Part shown: piece by piece, positions 1 to 9,391 of the stretch
Position numbering within the stretch: the first letter of the stretch is position 1
How the letters are laid out: each line of letters opens with the position of its first letter
Assembly: GCF_928381405.1 (NCBI RefSeq)
Contig: NZ_CAKMSB010000006.1
Span: 62,001-126,000, forward strand
Length of the DNA stretch: 64,000 nt
Direction: 5' to 3'
Source of the DNA: Rothia nasisuis
Lineage (GTDB): Bacteria > Actinomycetota > Actinomycetes > Actinomycetales > Micrococcaceae
Notes under the pieces: generated by a model
The model's input: the letters and a program-made list of their open reading frames with translations, nothing else
What the model was told of the DNA's origin: nothing
Database searches by the model: none
Translations under genes and position numbers: made by a program

Positions 1-737
1 TCTACCGTGTCTTTGCGACCAACAGCGATAACCGACTGGGGTCCCTGTGGCTGTTTTTAAAGCCCCTCCTTGACGTATTTTTCTACTGGGTATTTTTTGG
101 CGTTGTGCTTCAGGCCAACCGGGGGGTTGAGAACTACCCGGCGTTTATCATCGTGGGCATTTTGATGTTCCAGTTTACTGCTCAGTCAATCACCTCTGCG
201 TCTGGCGTGATGAAGCAGAATAAGGGGCTCATACAGGGCTTTAACTTTCCTCGGGTTTTACCTGTCTTCTCGTTAGCCCTGAAGAACGCTCTTGAGGCTC
301 TGCCCATGGTGCTGGTGATGGTTGTGGGAATCTTGCTTATTCCGCCACATGTGCCTTTTTCTGTGACCTGGTTCTTGCTGCTACCTATCTTTGTGTTTCA
401 CGTTCTTTTTAATACGGGGCTGAGCTTAATAGTGGCTAGGCTCGGGTATTTCGTTCCCGATACCGGAGCGCTCTTCTCTTTTATCACCCGTATTCTGATG
501 TTCGGTTCAGGCGTTATCTTCCCGATTGAACGGTTTATCAGCCAGCCCACAGCCCTGGCAGTGGTTGAAGCGAACCCCGTGTTCATCATCCTTAATATGT
601 ACCGGGAGGTGCTGGTTGAGGGGGCTGCCCCCGGTGCCTACGAGTGGTTACTTCTAGCGCTCTGGGCTGCCTTGATTATGCTTGTAGGGTTTGTTTTCTT
701 CGTGAGAGCTGAGGAGCGGTATGGTTCGGTTTCCTAG
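1..737 (+). CDS. ABC-2 type polysaccharide/teichoic acid export permease (5' end cut by window)
   Basis: Membrane subunit of an ABC exporter of the TagG/Wzm type, which moves a lipid-linked cell-surface polymer across the membrane. The reading frame is open from base 3 without a stop, so the gene starts left of the window; the first internal GTG at 105 is not the start. The visible part has several hydrophobic segments, including FIIVGILMFQFTAQSI and a C-terminal stretch ending VGFVFFVRAEERYG. The stop overlaps the start of the ATPase gene by 17 bases, so the two are translationally coupled. Permease identity is confident from the neighbouring ATPase and the segment pattern; the exact polymer is inferred from the locus. 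Confidence 0.85.
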   Translation, partial: YRVFATNSDNRLGSLWLFLKPLLDVFFYWVFFGVVLQANRGVENYPAFIIVGILMFQFTAQSITSASGVMKQNKGLIQGFNFPRVLPVFSLALKNALEALPMVLVMVVGILLIPPHVPFSVTWFLLLPIFVFHVLFNTGLSLIVARLGYFVPDTGALFSFITRILMFGSGVIFPIERFISQPTALAVVEANPVFIILNMYREVLVEGAAPGAYEWLLLALWAALIMLVGFVFFVRAEERYGSVS

Positions 738-1542
738 GGGCGAGTCGTCATCTCAGCGACTGAATGTGCTGGTGGACGGCGTGGAGGTTGAATACACCAC
801 TCGGTATAAGACGGGGCGTTTCTCGGCTCGGCACAAGAGGGTTCACGCTCTTAAAGGGATTTCTTTTGCCGCCCGCGAGGGGGAGTTCATCGGCCTGGTC
901 GGCAAAAATGGGGCGGGCAAGTCGACCCTGCTGCGGGTTATCGCCGGTTTACAGACTCCCACTGAGGGGCAGGTGTTCGCTGCTGATGAGCCCACCCTCA
1001 TCGGTATCTCTGCCGCCTTGAACCCCAGCCTCTCAGGCGATGACAACATCACCTTGGGGTGCCTGGCTATGGGCATGAGCCTCAAGGACGTTGAGGCCCG
1101 CAGAGCGGGCGTCATTGAGCTGGCAGGTATTGGTGATGCTGTTTACCGGCCCATGAATACCTATTCAGCCGGTATGGGGTCACGTTTGCGGTTTGCAATT
1201 TCTATGGCGGCTCAACCGCAGATTATGCTGATTGACGAGGCCCTCAGCGCTGGTGATGCTGCCTTTGCAGAGCGTGCTCGGCGTGCTATGCAGGGCTTGC
1301 TCGACCAGGCAGGCACGGTCTTTTTGGTGTCGCACGCCGCTCAGACTGTAGAAGAAATGTGCACCCGTGCTCTCTGGATTGATGAGGGTGAACTGATTAT
1401 GGACGGTGATGCGCGCGCGGTTGCACGCAAGTACCGTTGGTACGCCCACACCCTTTCTCTGGGAGACGAGACGAAAGCTGCGGGTTTGCTCGCAGATGCC
1501 CGGCAAGAGGGCCAGGCTGGCTATGTTCATGAGGGCGGATAA
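721..1542 (+). CDS. ABC transporter ATP-binding protein, polysaccharide/teichoic acid export (TagH/Wzt-like)
   Basis: ATPase partner of the preceding permease. Of 273 residues, Walker A is GKNGAGKST at 61-69, the signature loop is SAGMGSR near 149, Walker B is IMLIDEA near 168 with catalytic Glu173, and the switch His is in VSHAAQ at about 205. The start ATG at 721 is preceded by a GAGGAG ribosome binding site. There is no long C-terminal substrate-binding domain as in O-antigen Wzt, so it resembles TagH-type or short Wzt-type subunits. It energises export of the polymer built by the downstream enzymes. Confidence 0.9.
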   Translation: MVRFPRGESSSQRLNVLVDGVEVEYTTRYKTGRFSARHKRVHALKGISFAAREGEFIGLVGKNGAGKSTLLRVIAGLQTPTEGQVFAADEPTLIGISAALNPSLSGDDNITLGCLAMGMSLKDVEARRAGVIELAGIGDAVYRPMNTYSAGMGSRLRFAISMAAQPQIMLIDEALSAGDAAFAERARRAMQGLLDQAGTVFLVSHAAQTVEEMCTRALWIDEGELIMDGDARAVARKYRWYAHTLSLGDETKAAGLLADARQEGQAGYVHEGG

Positions 1543-1649
1543 AACGTGCCAAGACACCCTATCTGCCGCGCGCTGGGACGCAATAAAAACAATTTTTCTC
1601 AGCCAACTAGATGTACTTCATCATTATTCACACCCTCTGAGGTTCACAC

Positions 1650-2789
1650 ATGAAAAAAATTATGACCGTGTACGGTACACGCCCTGAAGCTATCAAGGTT
1701 GCCCCCATTATCAAGGCGCTTGAAGCCTCAGCGAAATTTGAATCTATAGTGGTGGTAACCGGTCAGCATCGTGAGATGCTTGACCAGGTTAATGCGCTTT
1801 TTGAGATTGCACCGGTGGAAGATTTAAATATCATGTCTGCGGGTCAGGGGCTCAACGGTATTGTGTCGAAGGTGATCACAGGTGTAGACACTATCTACGA
1901 GAAGTATGCGCCCGATGCTGTGATTGTTCAGGGAGATACCTCTACCGTGATGGGTGCGGCCGTGGCAGCCTTTAACCGGCATATTCCGGTCGTGCATCTT
2001 GAAGCTGGCCTACGATCTGGCGATATCACCTCGCCTTTCCCCGAGGAAGCCAACCGTAAATTGACCAGCCAAATCACTACGTTACACCTGGCACCGACCG
2101 CTGAGTCTAAGGCCAATCTGCTGCGTGAAGGTATTCGAGAGACAGATATTGTAACGACCGGTAACTCAGTTATCGACGCTCTGCTGACAACCGTTGAGAA
2201 GCCCGTGAGGTTCGAGGACGCTACGGTTGGGCAGGTGGTCCAAAGCGGCAGACCGATGGTGTTAGTGACCACCCACCGCCGCGAAAACTGGGGTGAGCCT
2301 ATGAAGCGTATCGGTCAGGCCGTTGCCACTCTGGCTGGCAGGTTCCCCAACTTTGTGTTTATCCTCCCAGCCCATAAAAATCCCCTGGTGCGTGAGGCGG
2401 TCGTTCCCGCCCTGCAAGGGCTCAAAAACGTCGTGGTGACCGAGCCTTTGGCCTATGCAGAATTTACCCACCTGATGAAAGCAGCCTACCTGGTGCTCAC
2501 CGATTCTGGCGGTGTTCAAGAAGAGGCTCCAAGTCTGGGCAAACCCGTCCTGGTCTTGCGCGAGAACACGGAGCGCCCTGAGGCCGTTGCGGCGGGTACG
2601 GTTCGACTGATTGGAACGGATCAAGACCGTATTATTGATGAGGTAGCAGCACTCATTGAGGATGAGGCTCACTATGCATCGATGGCAAATGCCGTAAACC
2701 CCTACGGAGACGGCAGGGCTGCGGCGCGTACCGTGGCCGCCCTGGAGCAGATGTTCGGTTTGGGCCATCGAATCGAAGACTTTTCGTAG
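1650..2789 (+). CDS. wecB: UDP-N-acetylglucosamine 2-epimerase (non-hydrolysing)
   Basis: Interconverts UDP-GlcNAc and UDP-ManNAc in the cytosol, the first step to ManNAc or ManNAcA in surface polymers. The 379-residue length is normal for WecB/MnaA. Family motifs are visible: GTRPEAIK at 9-16, HLEAGLRSGD from 116, TGNSVIDALL, and SDSGGVQEEAPSLGKP followed by RENTERPEA. A GAGG ribosome binding site lies about 9 bases before the ATG. Together with the UDP-ManNAc dehydrogenase at 9392-10645 it would supply UDP-ManNAcA for this locus. The symbol mnaA is an equally good name. Confidence 0.95.
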   Translation: MKKIMTVYGTRPEAIKVAPIIKALEASAKFESIVVVTGQHREMLDQVNALFEIAPVEDLNIMSAGQGLNGIVSKVITGVDTIYEKYAPDAVIVQGDTSTVMGAAVAAFNRHIPVVHLEAGLRSGDITSPFPEEANRKLTSQITTLHLAPTAESKANLLREGIRETDIVTTGNSVIDALLTTVEKPVRFEDATVGQVVQSGRPMVLVTTHRRENWGEPMKRIGQAVATLAGRFPNFVFILPAHKNPLVREAVVPALQGLKNVVVTEPLAYAEFTHLMKAAYLVLTDSGGVQEEAPSLGKPVLVLRENTERPEAVAAGTVRLIGTDQDRIIDEVAALIEDEAHYASMANAVNPYGDGRAAARTVAALEQMFGLGHRIEDFS

Positions 2790-2817
2790 GCGAAGACAAA
2801 GTAGAGAAGATGTAGGT

Positions 2818-3588
2818 ATGAAAATAACTCCTCACCCCACAGGTATCGGGCGTGTAGCTCTTCAAGACTCCCTGGTCATTATCGACGCTTTTCACCGTGA
2901 GCACCTTGGGCTCGATTTCGTTGAAGATTCGTGCGAGGTCACCGATGACTGGACAACGACCCTGAGAGCAGTTCATAAATCTTCGTTGGCTCTGGTTGAT
3001 ACCAGGCCAGAAGCCTTTGAGGCTTATCTTGACAACGTGGGGACCGCGAACGGACTTGGCGGTAAGACGGCCTGGTGCGTCTTTCCCAAGAATCACGCCC
3101 ACCTGGTTGAGTGGGTTGTGACGCGCAAGAGCATACAGAAGCTTGCCGTGCGCGACTATGTGGTTGACGAGCAGGTTATCGCTCTTGAAGTGGGCACGCC
3201 GCAGGTTGAGGACGTAGACGCGGCAACTCTGTTTAGAGGTATTACGCTGGGGTTGGAGCTCGCGGGCCAGAAAATTTCTAGCCACAGCGATTCTTCGGCC
3301 GAGATCGAGGTGCGAGAGCAACTGATTTCTGTGCTAGAGAGCCTTGAACTGGTTGCCTTTAAGAAGCCTGAAGAACAGAGCCTACTGGAGGTTGAAGGCT
3401 CCGCCGGTAAAACGGACGAAAAAGCAAAGCAGTACATTGCTGAGCTTGAGGGGCGGGTCGTTAGCCTCAACCGGAAGCTCGATGCTCTGCAGAGAAAGTA
3501 TGACGCGCTAGCGAACTCAAAGCTTGGAAAAATTATTCTGACCCGCTGGGACAAGAACCGGGAGACAGGCACGGGGGAAGACAGGTAA
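2818..3588 (+). CDS. Uncharacterised protein of the polysaccharide locus with C-terminal coiled coil
   Basis: I do not recognise a family for the first ~170 of 256 residues, which look like a soluble alpha/beta fold. Residues about 195-235 are rich in heptad-like Leu/Lys/Glu spacing (AELEGRVVSLNRKLDALQ) and predict a coiled coil, followed by a basic tail with LGKIILTRWDKNR, reminiscent of the membrane-adjacent tails of wall-polymer glycosyltransferases. The stop overlaps the next start as TAATG, so it is coupled to the glycosyltransferase at 3588. It may be a scaffold or accessory factor for that enzyme; this is inference. Confidence 0.7.
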   Translation: MKITPHPTGIGRVALQDSLVIIDAFHREHLGLDFVEDSCEVTDDWTTTLRAVHKSSLALVDTRPEAFEAYLDNVGTANGLGGKTAWCVFPKNHAHLVEWVVTRKSIQKLAVRDYVVDEQVIALEVGTPQVEDVDAATLFRGITLGLELAGQKISSHSDSSAEIEVREQLISVLESLELVAFKKPEEQSLLEVEGSAGKTDEKAKQYIAELEGRVVSLNRKLDALQRKYDALANSKLGKIILTRWDKNRETGTGEDR

Positions 3589-5798
3589 TGGAACAGGAAT
3601 ACGGCCGAAAGATTCTGCTCGATTCAGCAGCACGGGAAAAGCTCCTTGCAGACAACAGAAAACAGGTCACCGAGCTAAAGAAAGCTAACCTGGGTGAGTT
3701 CGACCGGGTTCTGGAGTCTGGGATTTCCGTTATTATCGCTACCTACGATGGCGCCGAGAGAATTGGTTTGGTGCTTAACTCTCTGGCTCACCAGACCCTA
3801 GATCCCCGCCGGTATGAAGTTATCTGTGTGGTGAACGGTAAAGACAACGGAACATCAGACGTCATTAAGAACTACCAGCGCACCTACCCCTCGGTGAGCA
3901 TCCGTCAGTTTTGGCGAGAAGAGGGGTCAGCAGGTGGCGCGCGTAACCTAGGCCTGGATTTAGCGAGGTTTTCTCGCGTCACGTTCGTCGATGACGATGA
4001 CGATGTGGAACTTGGCTTTCTAGAGACGGCTTTGGGCAGCTCGACCGGAACAAATATTGTGCTGTCTCCCATTATCAATATTTCTCCTGACGGTGTGATT
4101 GATGGTGAAAACACGCTCAACCAAAGGATTCATAAGCTTCGGGGGCAGACGGTTCCACTCGCTGAGGTCCCGTGGGCCCTGGGCTTCAATGCGTGTAAGC
4201 TCTTCCCTCGTGAGTATGCCCGGCGGGCCCGCTACCGTGATGACCTGGCGAGCGGCGAAGATCTCGTGTACTTTGCTGAGCTCTTGCAGTACCCCGAGCT
4301 TAAGGTCACCGTACCTCAAGACCTCGATGCTGCCTCATACCTGCGCTACACCCGCGATCAGTCCGTATCACGCCAATCACTCACCTTTAATTTTGCGGTT
4401 GAACAACGACTAGCCTGCATCAAGGCCCTAGAGAGCATCCCTATTAAGGAAAATACACCCCAGATGAGGGCTGCCGAACAGCTTAAGGCCGCGCAGGCTG
4501 GCTTTGTTGGGCGCTACCTCAAAGAGAATCTTGAAGAAAAAGAGGCCGTCTTCTCTGCGATTGAGCACAGCGGAATCAGGACTTTTCCCTGGAAGACGGT
4601 GCAGCTTGACCAGGCTAAGGATCTAGCCTTCGTCTACTGTTTTGCGCCTTTTTCTGATACCAGCGCGGTTGTAGCGGCAAAAGCCATTGTTGAACGGGGC
4701 CGCGTCACCGACGTTATTACCAACGATATGTCTAAGGTGCGCCGCTATGACTACGCTGTATCGGCACTGGCTGACCGTTGGATTGCTGACCGTGAAATAA
4801 TCAGCAGCCACCCCTCATTTGCTGGTTGGGAACCAATCTGTGATTTTGCAGAGAAGGCCCTGGTCGTGGCCGAACGTAAGCACGCCCTGAACGGGTCGTA
4901 TGAGAATATCTATAGCCGTGCTTTGTGGGTTGGTTCTCATGTGGCTGCCGCCCTCTTTAAAAACAAGCACTGGAACGTTCGTTGGACGGCTGAGTTTTCA
5001 GATCCGCTACGCAGAGATGCAGAGGGGCAGGAGCGCCCGGGTAAGCTGACCGATAATTCAACTGCGGAGTACCTAAAATCCTGTATCGCTGCGCGCGGTT
5101 TCGGCTATCTCCCAATGAACACCCTCTTTGATGTGGTTGAGCTGGTCACCCTGGTCACTGCAGACGAACTGATTTTTACTAACCAAAACCAGATGGATTA
5201 CATGCTGTCTCTGTACCAGGACAGCTCGCTTGAGGAACTTGTACGGCGCAAGTCGGTTGTACGGCATCACCCCACACCGCCTGCCTATGCGTATGACCTG
5301 GTACAAACGAGCTATACGGTGCCCGCAGGCGTGGTGAACATCGCCTACTTTGGTAGCTTCTATAGCAACCGCGGCATCGGGGATGTACTCCAGGCTCTCA
5401 CTAATTCACAGCAGGAGATACGGCAGCAGATTCGGGTGCATATTTTTAGCAACAAGCCTGAAGAGGTCGCGCAGGCCGTCAAAGACCTCGGGCTTGGGCC
5501 GAATATCTACAGTAACCCCTACCTGTCGTATATGGAGTTTTTGAACGCGACAAAGCTGTTCGACGTACTCCTGGTCAACGATGTTCAGCGAGATAGCAAC
5601 CTCCCCGTGAACCCCTTCCTGCCGTCTAAATACTCGGACTACCTCGGCTCGGGCGTGGGTATTCTTGCCCTGGTGGATGAGGATTCTCCCATGTCTCGGA
5701 TGGACGTTGACTATAAGGTTCCGGTGGGTGACGTACCGTCACTAATCGCCGTTCTCGAAAAAATTGTTAAGCAGAAAAATCAGAACTTAGCAGCCTAG
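3588..5798 (+). CDS. Two-part glycosyltransferase with N-terminal GT2 domain
   Basis: The 736-residue protein begins with a GT-A family 2 domain: SVIIATYDGAERIG at about 47-60 and an acidic metal/nucleotide-sugar site VTFVDDDDDVE at about 131-141, with SAGGARNLGLDLA between. The second half (about 330-730) reads like a GT-B type domain, with VNIAYFGSFYSNRGIGDVLQAL and IYSNPYLSYMEFLNATKLFDVLLV, typical of family 4-like transferases. Two active sites would allow addition of two sugars. No signal peptide or membrane segment is evident, so it acts at the cytosolic face. It starts on the stop codon of the previous gene and is followed 13 bases later by the next gene. Confidence 0.85.
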   Translation: MEQEYGRKILLDSAAREKLLADNRKQVTELKKANLGEFDRVLESGISVIIATYDGAERIGLVLNSLAHQTLDPRRYEVICVVNGKDNGTSDVIKNYQRTYPSVSIRQFWREEGSAGGARNLGLDLARFSRVTFVDDDDDVELGFLETALGSSTGTNIVLSPIINISPDGVIDGENTLNQRIHKLRGQTVPLAEVPWALGFNACKLFPREYARRARYRDDLASGEDLVYFAELLQYPELKVTVPQDLDAASYLRYTRDQSVSRQSLTFNFAVEQRLACIKALESIPIKENTPQMRAAEQLKAAQAGFVGRYLKENLEEKEAVFSAIEHSGIRTFPWKTVQLDQAKDLAFVYCFAPFSDTSAVVAAKAIVERGRVTDVITNDMSKVRRYDYAVSALADRWIADREIISSHPSFAGWEPICDFAEKALVVAERKHALNGSYENIYSRALWVGSHVAAALFKNKHWNVRWTAEFSDPLRRDAEGQERPGKLTDNSTAEYLKSCIAARGFGYLPMNTLFDVVELVTLVTADELIFTNQNQMDYMLSLYQDSSLEELVRRKSVVRHHPTPPAYAYDLVQTSYTVPAGVVNIAYFGSFYSNRGIGDVLQALTNSQQEIRQQIRVHIFSNKPEEVAQAVKDLGLGPNIYSNPYLSYMEFLNATKLFDVLLVNDVQRDSNLPVNPFLPSKYSDYLGSGVGILALVDEDSPMSRMDVDYKVPVGDVPSLIAVLEKIVKQKNQNLAA

Positions 5799-5811
5799 GG
5801 GGCAAAGGATC

Positions 5812-8800
5812 ATGCATAAGGTTTACGTTCCGGCCCTGGGCGCCCAGACCGTGTCTGGACTAGAAGAAATCCAGGGCTGCCTATCGGTTACGCGAGAGGG
5901 GGACTACTGGTCAGTGCACGTGGACGATACGGATGTCTTCCTTGAACACTGCACTCAATCCGCACCTCAGCACCGAAAGTACCCCCTGGTGGTTCTTTTG
6001 TCTGGGCAGATGAGAGGTAGCGCTACTCTGCTCAATGAAAAGCAGATAGCACGGGAGTGCGAGGCCTCTGGAGCCCAGTTATTGTATGCGGGCGAGCAGG
6101 AGATAAGGCGCTTTGTATCACAGCTACACCGGGCAGAAACAGTTCTTATTCTCGGGGACGCAGAAGCTCACTGGGCGCGGTACTGCAACGCTGAGGCGAA
6201 CATTTTCTGTGTGTCTCAGGCTGCGCAGAGCACCATTGAGAGCTACTCTCGCCGGGTGAGCCTGCTGCCTACAGAGGAAGTGGGCTTCACCCTGAGTATT
6301 CTGGCTGTAGACACGCTTCGTGAGGTCATCCCGGGGTACGAACCACTCAGCCCGACTCCGCGCATCCTCCGTCCCCAGGATCAGAACCAGCTCTCTCAAG
6401 ACGGTACCCACGAACTTGTGCTGGCAAGGTGCGAACACGGCGGAGAGTCGTTGCCTATCCAGGCGCTTTTCGAACCTAACCCGGGCAGTAAAACTTTGAT
6501 TGTCTGTTTTCACGGCGGCCTGGAACCCGGCCCCCTGAGACTGCCCCACTACGAGTGGCGGGGTACGCTCGCTGAGGTTGCTGATAACAAGCTCTATATC
6601 TCTGACCCCACACTGTGGTTATCTCATGCGCTAAAAAATGGGTGGTATTTTGGCACAGTGGCTGACGATATCACCCTCGGCATCAAAGAGCTCATCGCAT
6701 ATGTTTCTGATCAGCTCGGTATTGAAGACATCATTTTGGTGGGAAGCTCAGCCGGTGGGGTAGCGGCCTTGCAGCTCGGTGCGCATTTTTCACGCGCAGT
6801 AGCCCTCGGGTACTCTTTGCAGCGTGACATGAGCAAAGGCCCTAAAATTCATACAGTTGGGTTCTATGAACATGTATTGCAGGGAATGGACTGGGCTGAA
6901 GCATACGCAAAAGTTGGCTCTCGTTTAGCCGTGCGAGACCTCTTTGAAGAAGGCTCTACCTACCGCGGACAGGCCGTGTGGCTACAGAACCTAGGCGATG
7001 CTGAGCACATGAAAGACCACTATCTCCCTGAGCTAGCCTCGCACGGTCAAAGCCCGGTCAAAGGCCTGCAAGAAATAGCTGAAGATAAGCTAACCGGGTA
7101 CCTGACCTACTGGGGCGAGGGCCACCCCATTCCGCCCCGATCCCTGTTTCTGGGTGCCCTCGAGGCGGCTAAGAAATCCTTGAAACAAGGTTCCCCCTTC
7201 GAGTTGACGTGGGATAAAAATATCAAGATTCCGTCACTCCAGCTGCCGGTTGACCGTAACCTTGCACGGCCCATCCTCCACCAGGCGTCACACTACGCCC
7301 GGCCCCTCAAGAGCGGGTTTATCTCCTTTAAGGGGCGGGCTCCTCTCGGAACAGCAGTGGCCATACAGATCGGTGATAAGTACTATCAGGCCACGAAAGT
7401 TGATTCAGACGGTGAGTGGTCGCTCGATGTCTCATTCGCAAAAACCCCCTCCTGGCAGGTACAACTGAAAACCTATGACTATGAGGAGCAGAGAGTTTCT
7501 CATGCTTTAAGGCTCGTTGTGAATACCACAGCAGAAAGTTCGGAAGTGGCGGTGTCTGAACCGACAGGTAGGGAATCACATCACAGCCTTGACGAGCTCG
7601 GAGTTCTCCACCAGACAGATAGTTCATCTCTGGTACACAACTATTTGGTTGAGTACGAAAAAATATTTAAAGACCTCAAAGAGGACCCACTGCTGGTAAC
7701 GCTCATTGGGGTTGCACACCCCGGGCTCCTTAAGACCCTGCTCGACTACTTCACACACGCCGAGTTCCTCGCGATAGAAACAGATGAAGAAACGACCCAG
7801 GGGTTCGATGGCAGGGTGTCATGCGTGCACCCCACAGCCTACAGCCCAGAATTTTTCAAGAAGATAGCAGGTCAATTTAACCCTGGTATCGTCATTGATG
7901 ACGGCACCCACCGCTGGGACCATCAAATGCGGGCCTTTGAACATTTATTTATTGCCCTCAAACCCGGCGGCTACTACATTATTGAAGATATACACACCAG
8001 TTTTGGTGTATTCAAGAAAAACTATCAGGGCGGCGAAAGAGAGAGCGCCTATCATCAGATTCTGTCTTATGTGACAGATTTTGTTGGTGGGAACCAGAGC
8101 GCCACCCCTGAGAGCGGATTTGATTTCTACTTCCGCGAATCCGTAGCATCAGTGAAATTTTTGAAGCACGCGGTCATCATCCAAAAGAGCGATAACCCAG
8201 CTCGCCTGTTCCCCGTCCGTAGCATGCGTGACGTGAGCAGCTCCTTCGACCTGCACGAATCTGGCAGCTACCACCGAATACCGGGAACTGTTGTGGGTGG
8301 TGCGCCGCACATCCAGCACAGCTTCGCTGCCCTGTCATCACCCAAAGAGCCTGTTTCGATGGGCCCCCTAGCCTCGGGCTACTTGAAGGACGCGACGATG
8401 ATAGGGGGTGGCGTCGTCTGCACCTCAGACGGGTACCTGGTCGCAGAAACCATGAACTGCGCCAGAAAACTTGACTCCTTCAGAGGCGTGTACCGTCTTG
8501 AAGAAGACCGCCTGTGGACGGGCCGGGAGCTGGCGCCCGACCACTATGTTGAGGCTGTTCCAGAGCGCCAACACGTGCTTCTGCAATCAGTGTGGGATGC
8601 CAATTACGGCCACTGGCTTTGGGATACCCTCAGCCGTATTCAGCTGGTGAAGGAGGCCAAGCTTCCGGGCGACCCGATATGGGTCATCAATGAGCCACGA
8701 GAGGCCATGCGGAGCATCGTCTACGACACCCTGCTCCTCGCCGGCATTCGCCCGGACGACGTGATGGAGCACGATAACTCGACGGGGCAGTTTGAATCGG

Positions 8801-9300
8801 TGTATATTCCAGCTGCCCTAACGGTTCACCCCATCATCAAGAGCCCAGAAGCCCTTGGCTTCCTGACCCAGCTAGTGGACAAGGTGCCAGCCGGGGTGCA
8901 CCGGAAAATCTATATCTCGCGTAACGAGTACGGCCGCCGGTCGCTAATTAACGAAGACGAAATCTGGCCCCTTCTCAAACAGAGCGGCTTTGTGAAGATT
9001 ATTCCTGAGCAGCTCTCTTTTGCGGAGCAAGCCTCACTGTTTAAGGGCGCGCACGTGGTTGTGGGTAACCTGGGGGCGGCCTTTTCGAGCTTGGCCTTCA
9101 GCCCGGACGGGGTGAAGGTGCTTGCGCTGACAACCCCCAGCATGAGGCATGACTTCTTCTACGATATTGTGTGCCATAAGAAGGGTCTCTACTATGCGCT
9201 ACAGGGAAATTCCGCTGAGACCACAGCCGATATGGCCAGCAGCTTCTCGATTGATCCTCAAAAGCTGGAGCTCGCCCTTCAAGAAATCCTCAGCGAATGA
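5812..9300 (+). CDS. Large multidomain protein: hydrolase-like, methyltransferase-like and GT61 (DUF563) glycosyltransferase domains
   Basis: A 1162-residue fusion. Residues about 225-420 resemble an alpha/beta hydrolase, with an oxyanion-type HGG at 234-236 and nucleophile elbow VGSSAGG at 310-316. Residues about 610-800 look like a class I methyltransferase-like fold with VIDDGTHRWDHQMRAFEHL at about 694 and GGYYIIEDIHTS at about 719. Residues about 850-1160 match family 61 glycosyltransferases: GHWLWDTLSRIQLV near 933, KIYISRNEYGRRSLINE near 1032, and VVVGNLGAAFSSLAFSP near 1082. A small beta-rich segment at about 500-570 separates the first two. An AAAGGATC ribosome binding site precedes the ATG. 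It probably adds and decorates a sugar of the exported polymer; whether the hydrolase and methyltransferase parts are active is unknown. Confidence 0.8.
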   Translation: MHKVYVPALGAQTVSGLEEIQGCLSVTREGDYWSVHVDDTDVFLEHCTQSAPQHRKYPLVVLLSGQMRGSATLLNEKQIARECEASGAQLLYAGEQEIRRFVSQLHRAETVLILGDAEAHWARYCNAEANIFCVSQAAQSTIESYSRRVSLLPTEEVGFTLSILAVDTLREVIPGYEPLSPTPRILRPQDQNQLSQDGTHELVLARCEHGGESLPIQALFEPNPGSKTLIVCFHGGLEPGPLRLPHYEWRGTLAEVADNKLYISDPTLWLSHALKNGWYFGTVADDITLGIKELIAYVSDQLGIEDIILVGSSAGGVAALQLGAHFSRAVALGYSLQRDMSKGPKIHTVGFYEHVLQGMDWAEAYAKVGSRLAVRDLFEEGSTYRGQAVWLQNLGDAEHMKDHYLPELASHGQSPVKGLQEIAEDKLTGYLTYWGEGHPIPPRSLFLGALEAAKKSLKQGSPFELTWDKNIKIPSLQLPVDRNLARPILHQASHYARPLKSGFISFKGRAPLGTAVAIQIGDKYYQATKVDSDGEWSLDVSFAKTPSWQVQLKTYDYEEQRVSHALRLVVNTTAESSEVAVSEPTGRESHHSLDELGVLHQTDSSSLVHNYLVEYEKIFKDLKEDPLLVTLIGVAHPGLLKTLLDYFTHAEFLAIETDEETTQGFDGRVSCVHPTAYSPEFFKKIAGQFNPGIVIDDGTHRWDHQMRAFEHLFIALKPGGYYIIEDIHTSFGVFKKNYQGGERESAYHQILSYVTDFVGGNQSATPESGFDFYFRESVASVKFLKHAVIIQKSDNPARLFPVRSMRDVSSSFDLHESGSYHRIPGTVVGGAPHIQHSFAALSSPKEPVSMGPLASGYLKDATMIGGGVVCTSDGYLVAETMNCARKLDSFRGVYRLEEDRLWTGRELAPDHYVEAVPERQHVLLQSVWDANYGHWLWDTLSRIQLVKEAKLPGDPIWVINEPREAMRSIVYDTLLLAGIRPDDVMEHDNSTGQFESVYIPAALTVHPIIKSPEALGFLTQLVDKVPAGVHRKIYISRNEYGRRSLINEDEIWPLLKQSGFVKIIPEQLSFAEQASLFKGAHVVVGNLGAAFSSLAFSPDGVKVLALTTPSMRHDFFYDIVCHKKGLYYALQGNSAETTADMASSFSIDPQKLELALQEILSE

Positions 9301-9388
9301 AGCTTATTCACAAGGTTTTTCTCGGGGTGCTCTCGGGCTCGCGCTCGTTCTGAGCCCGAGGGCGGCGCCCCTGCCTGATGAATAAGCC
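9301..9388. terminator. Bidirectional terminator-like cruciform with repeat arms
   Basis: It lies between two convergent genes. An inner hairpin CTCGGGCTC/GAGCCCGAG and a GC-rich outer part (GGGGTGC/GGCGCCCC) sit inside arms GCTTATTCACAAGG and CCTGATGAATAAGC. The same arm type brackets the element at 13658-14027. Confidence 0.7.
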
Positions 9389-9391
9389 TTC

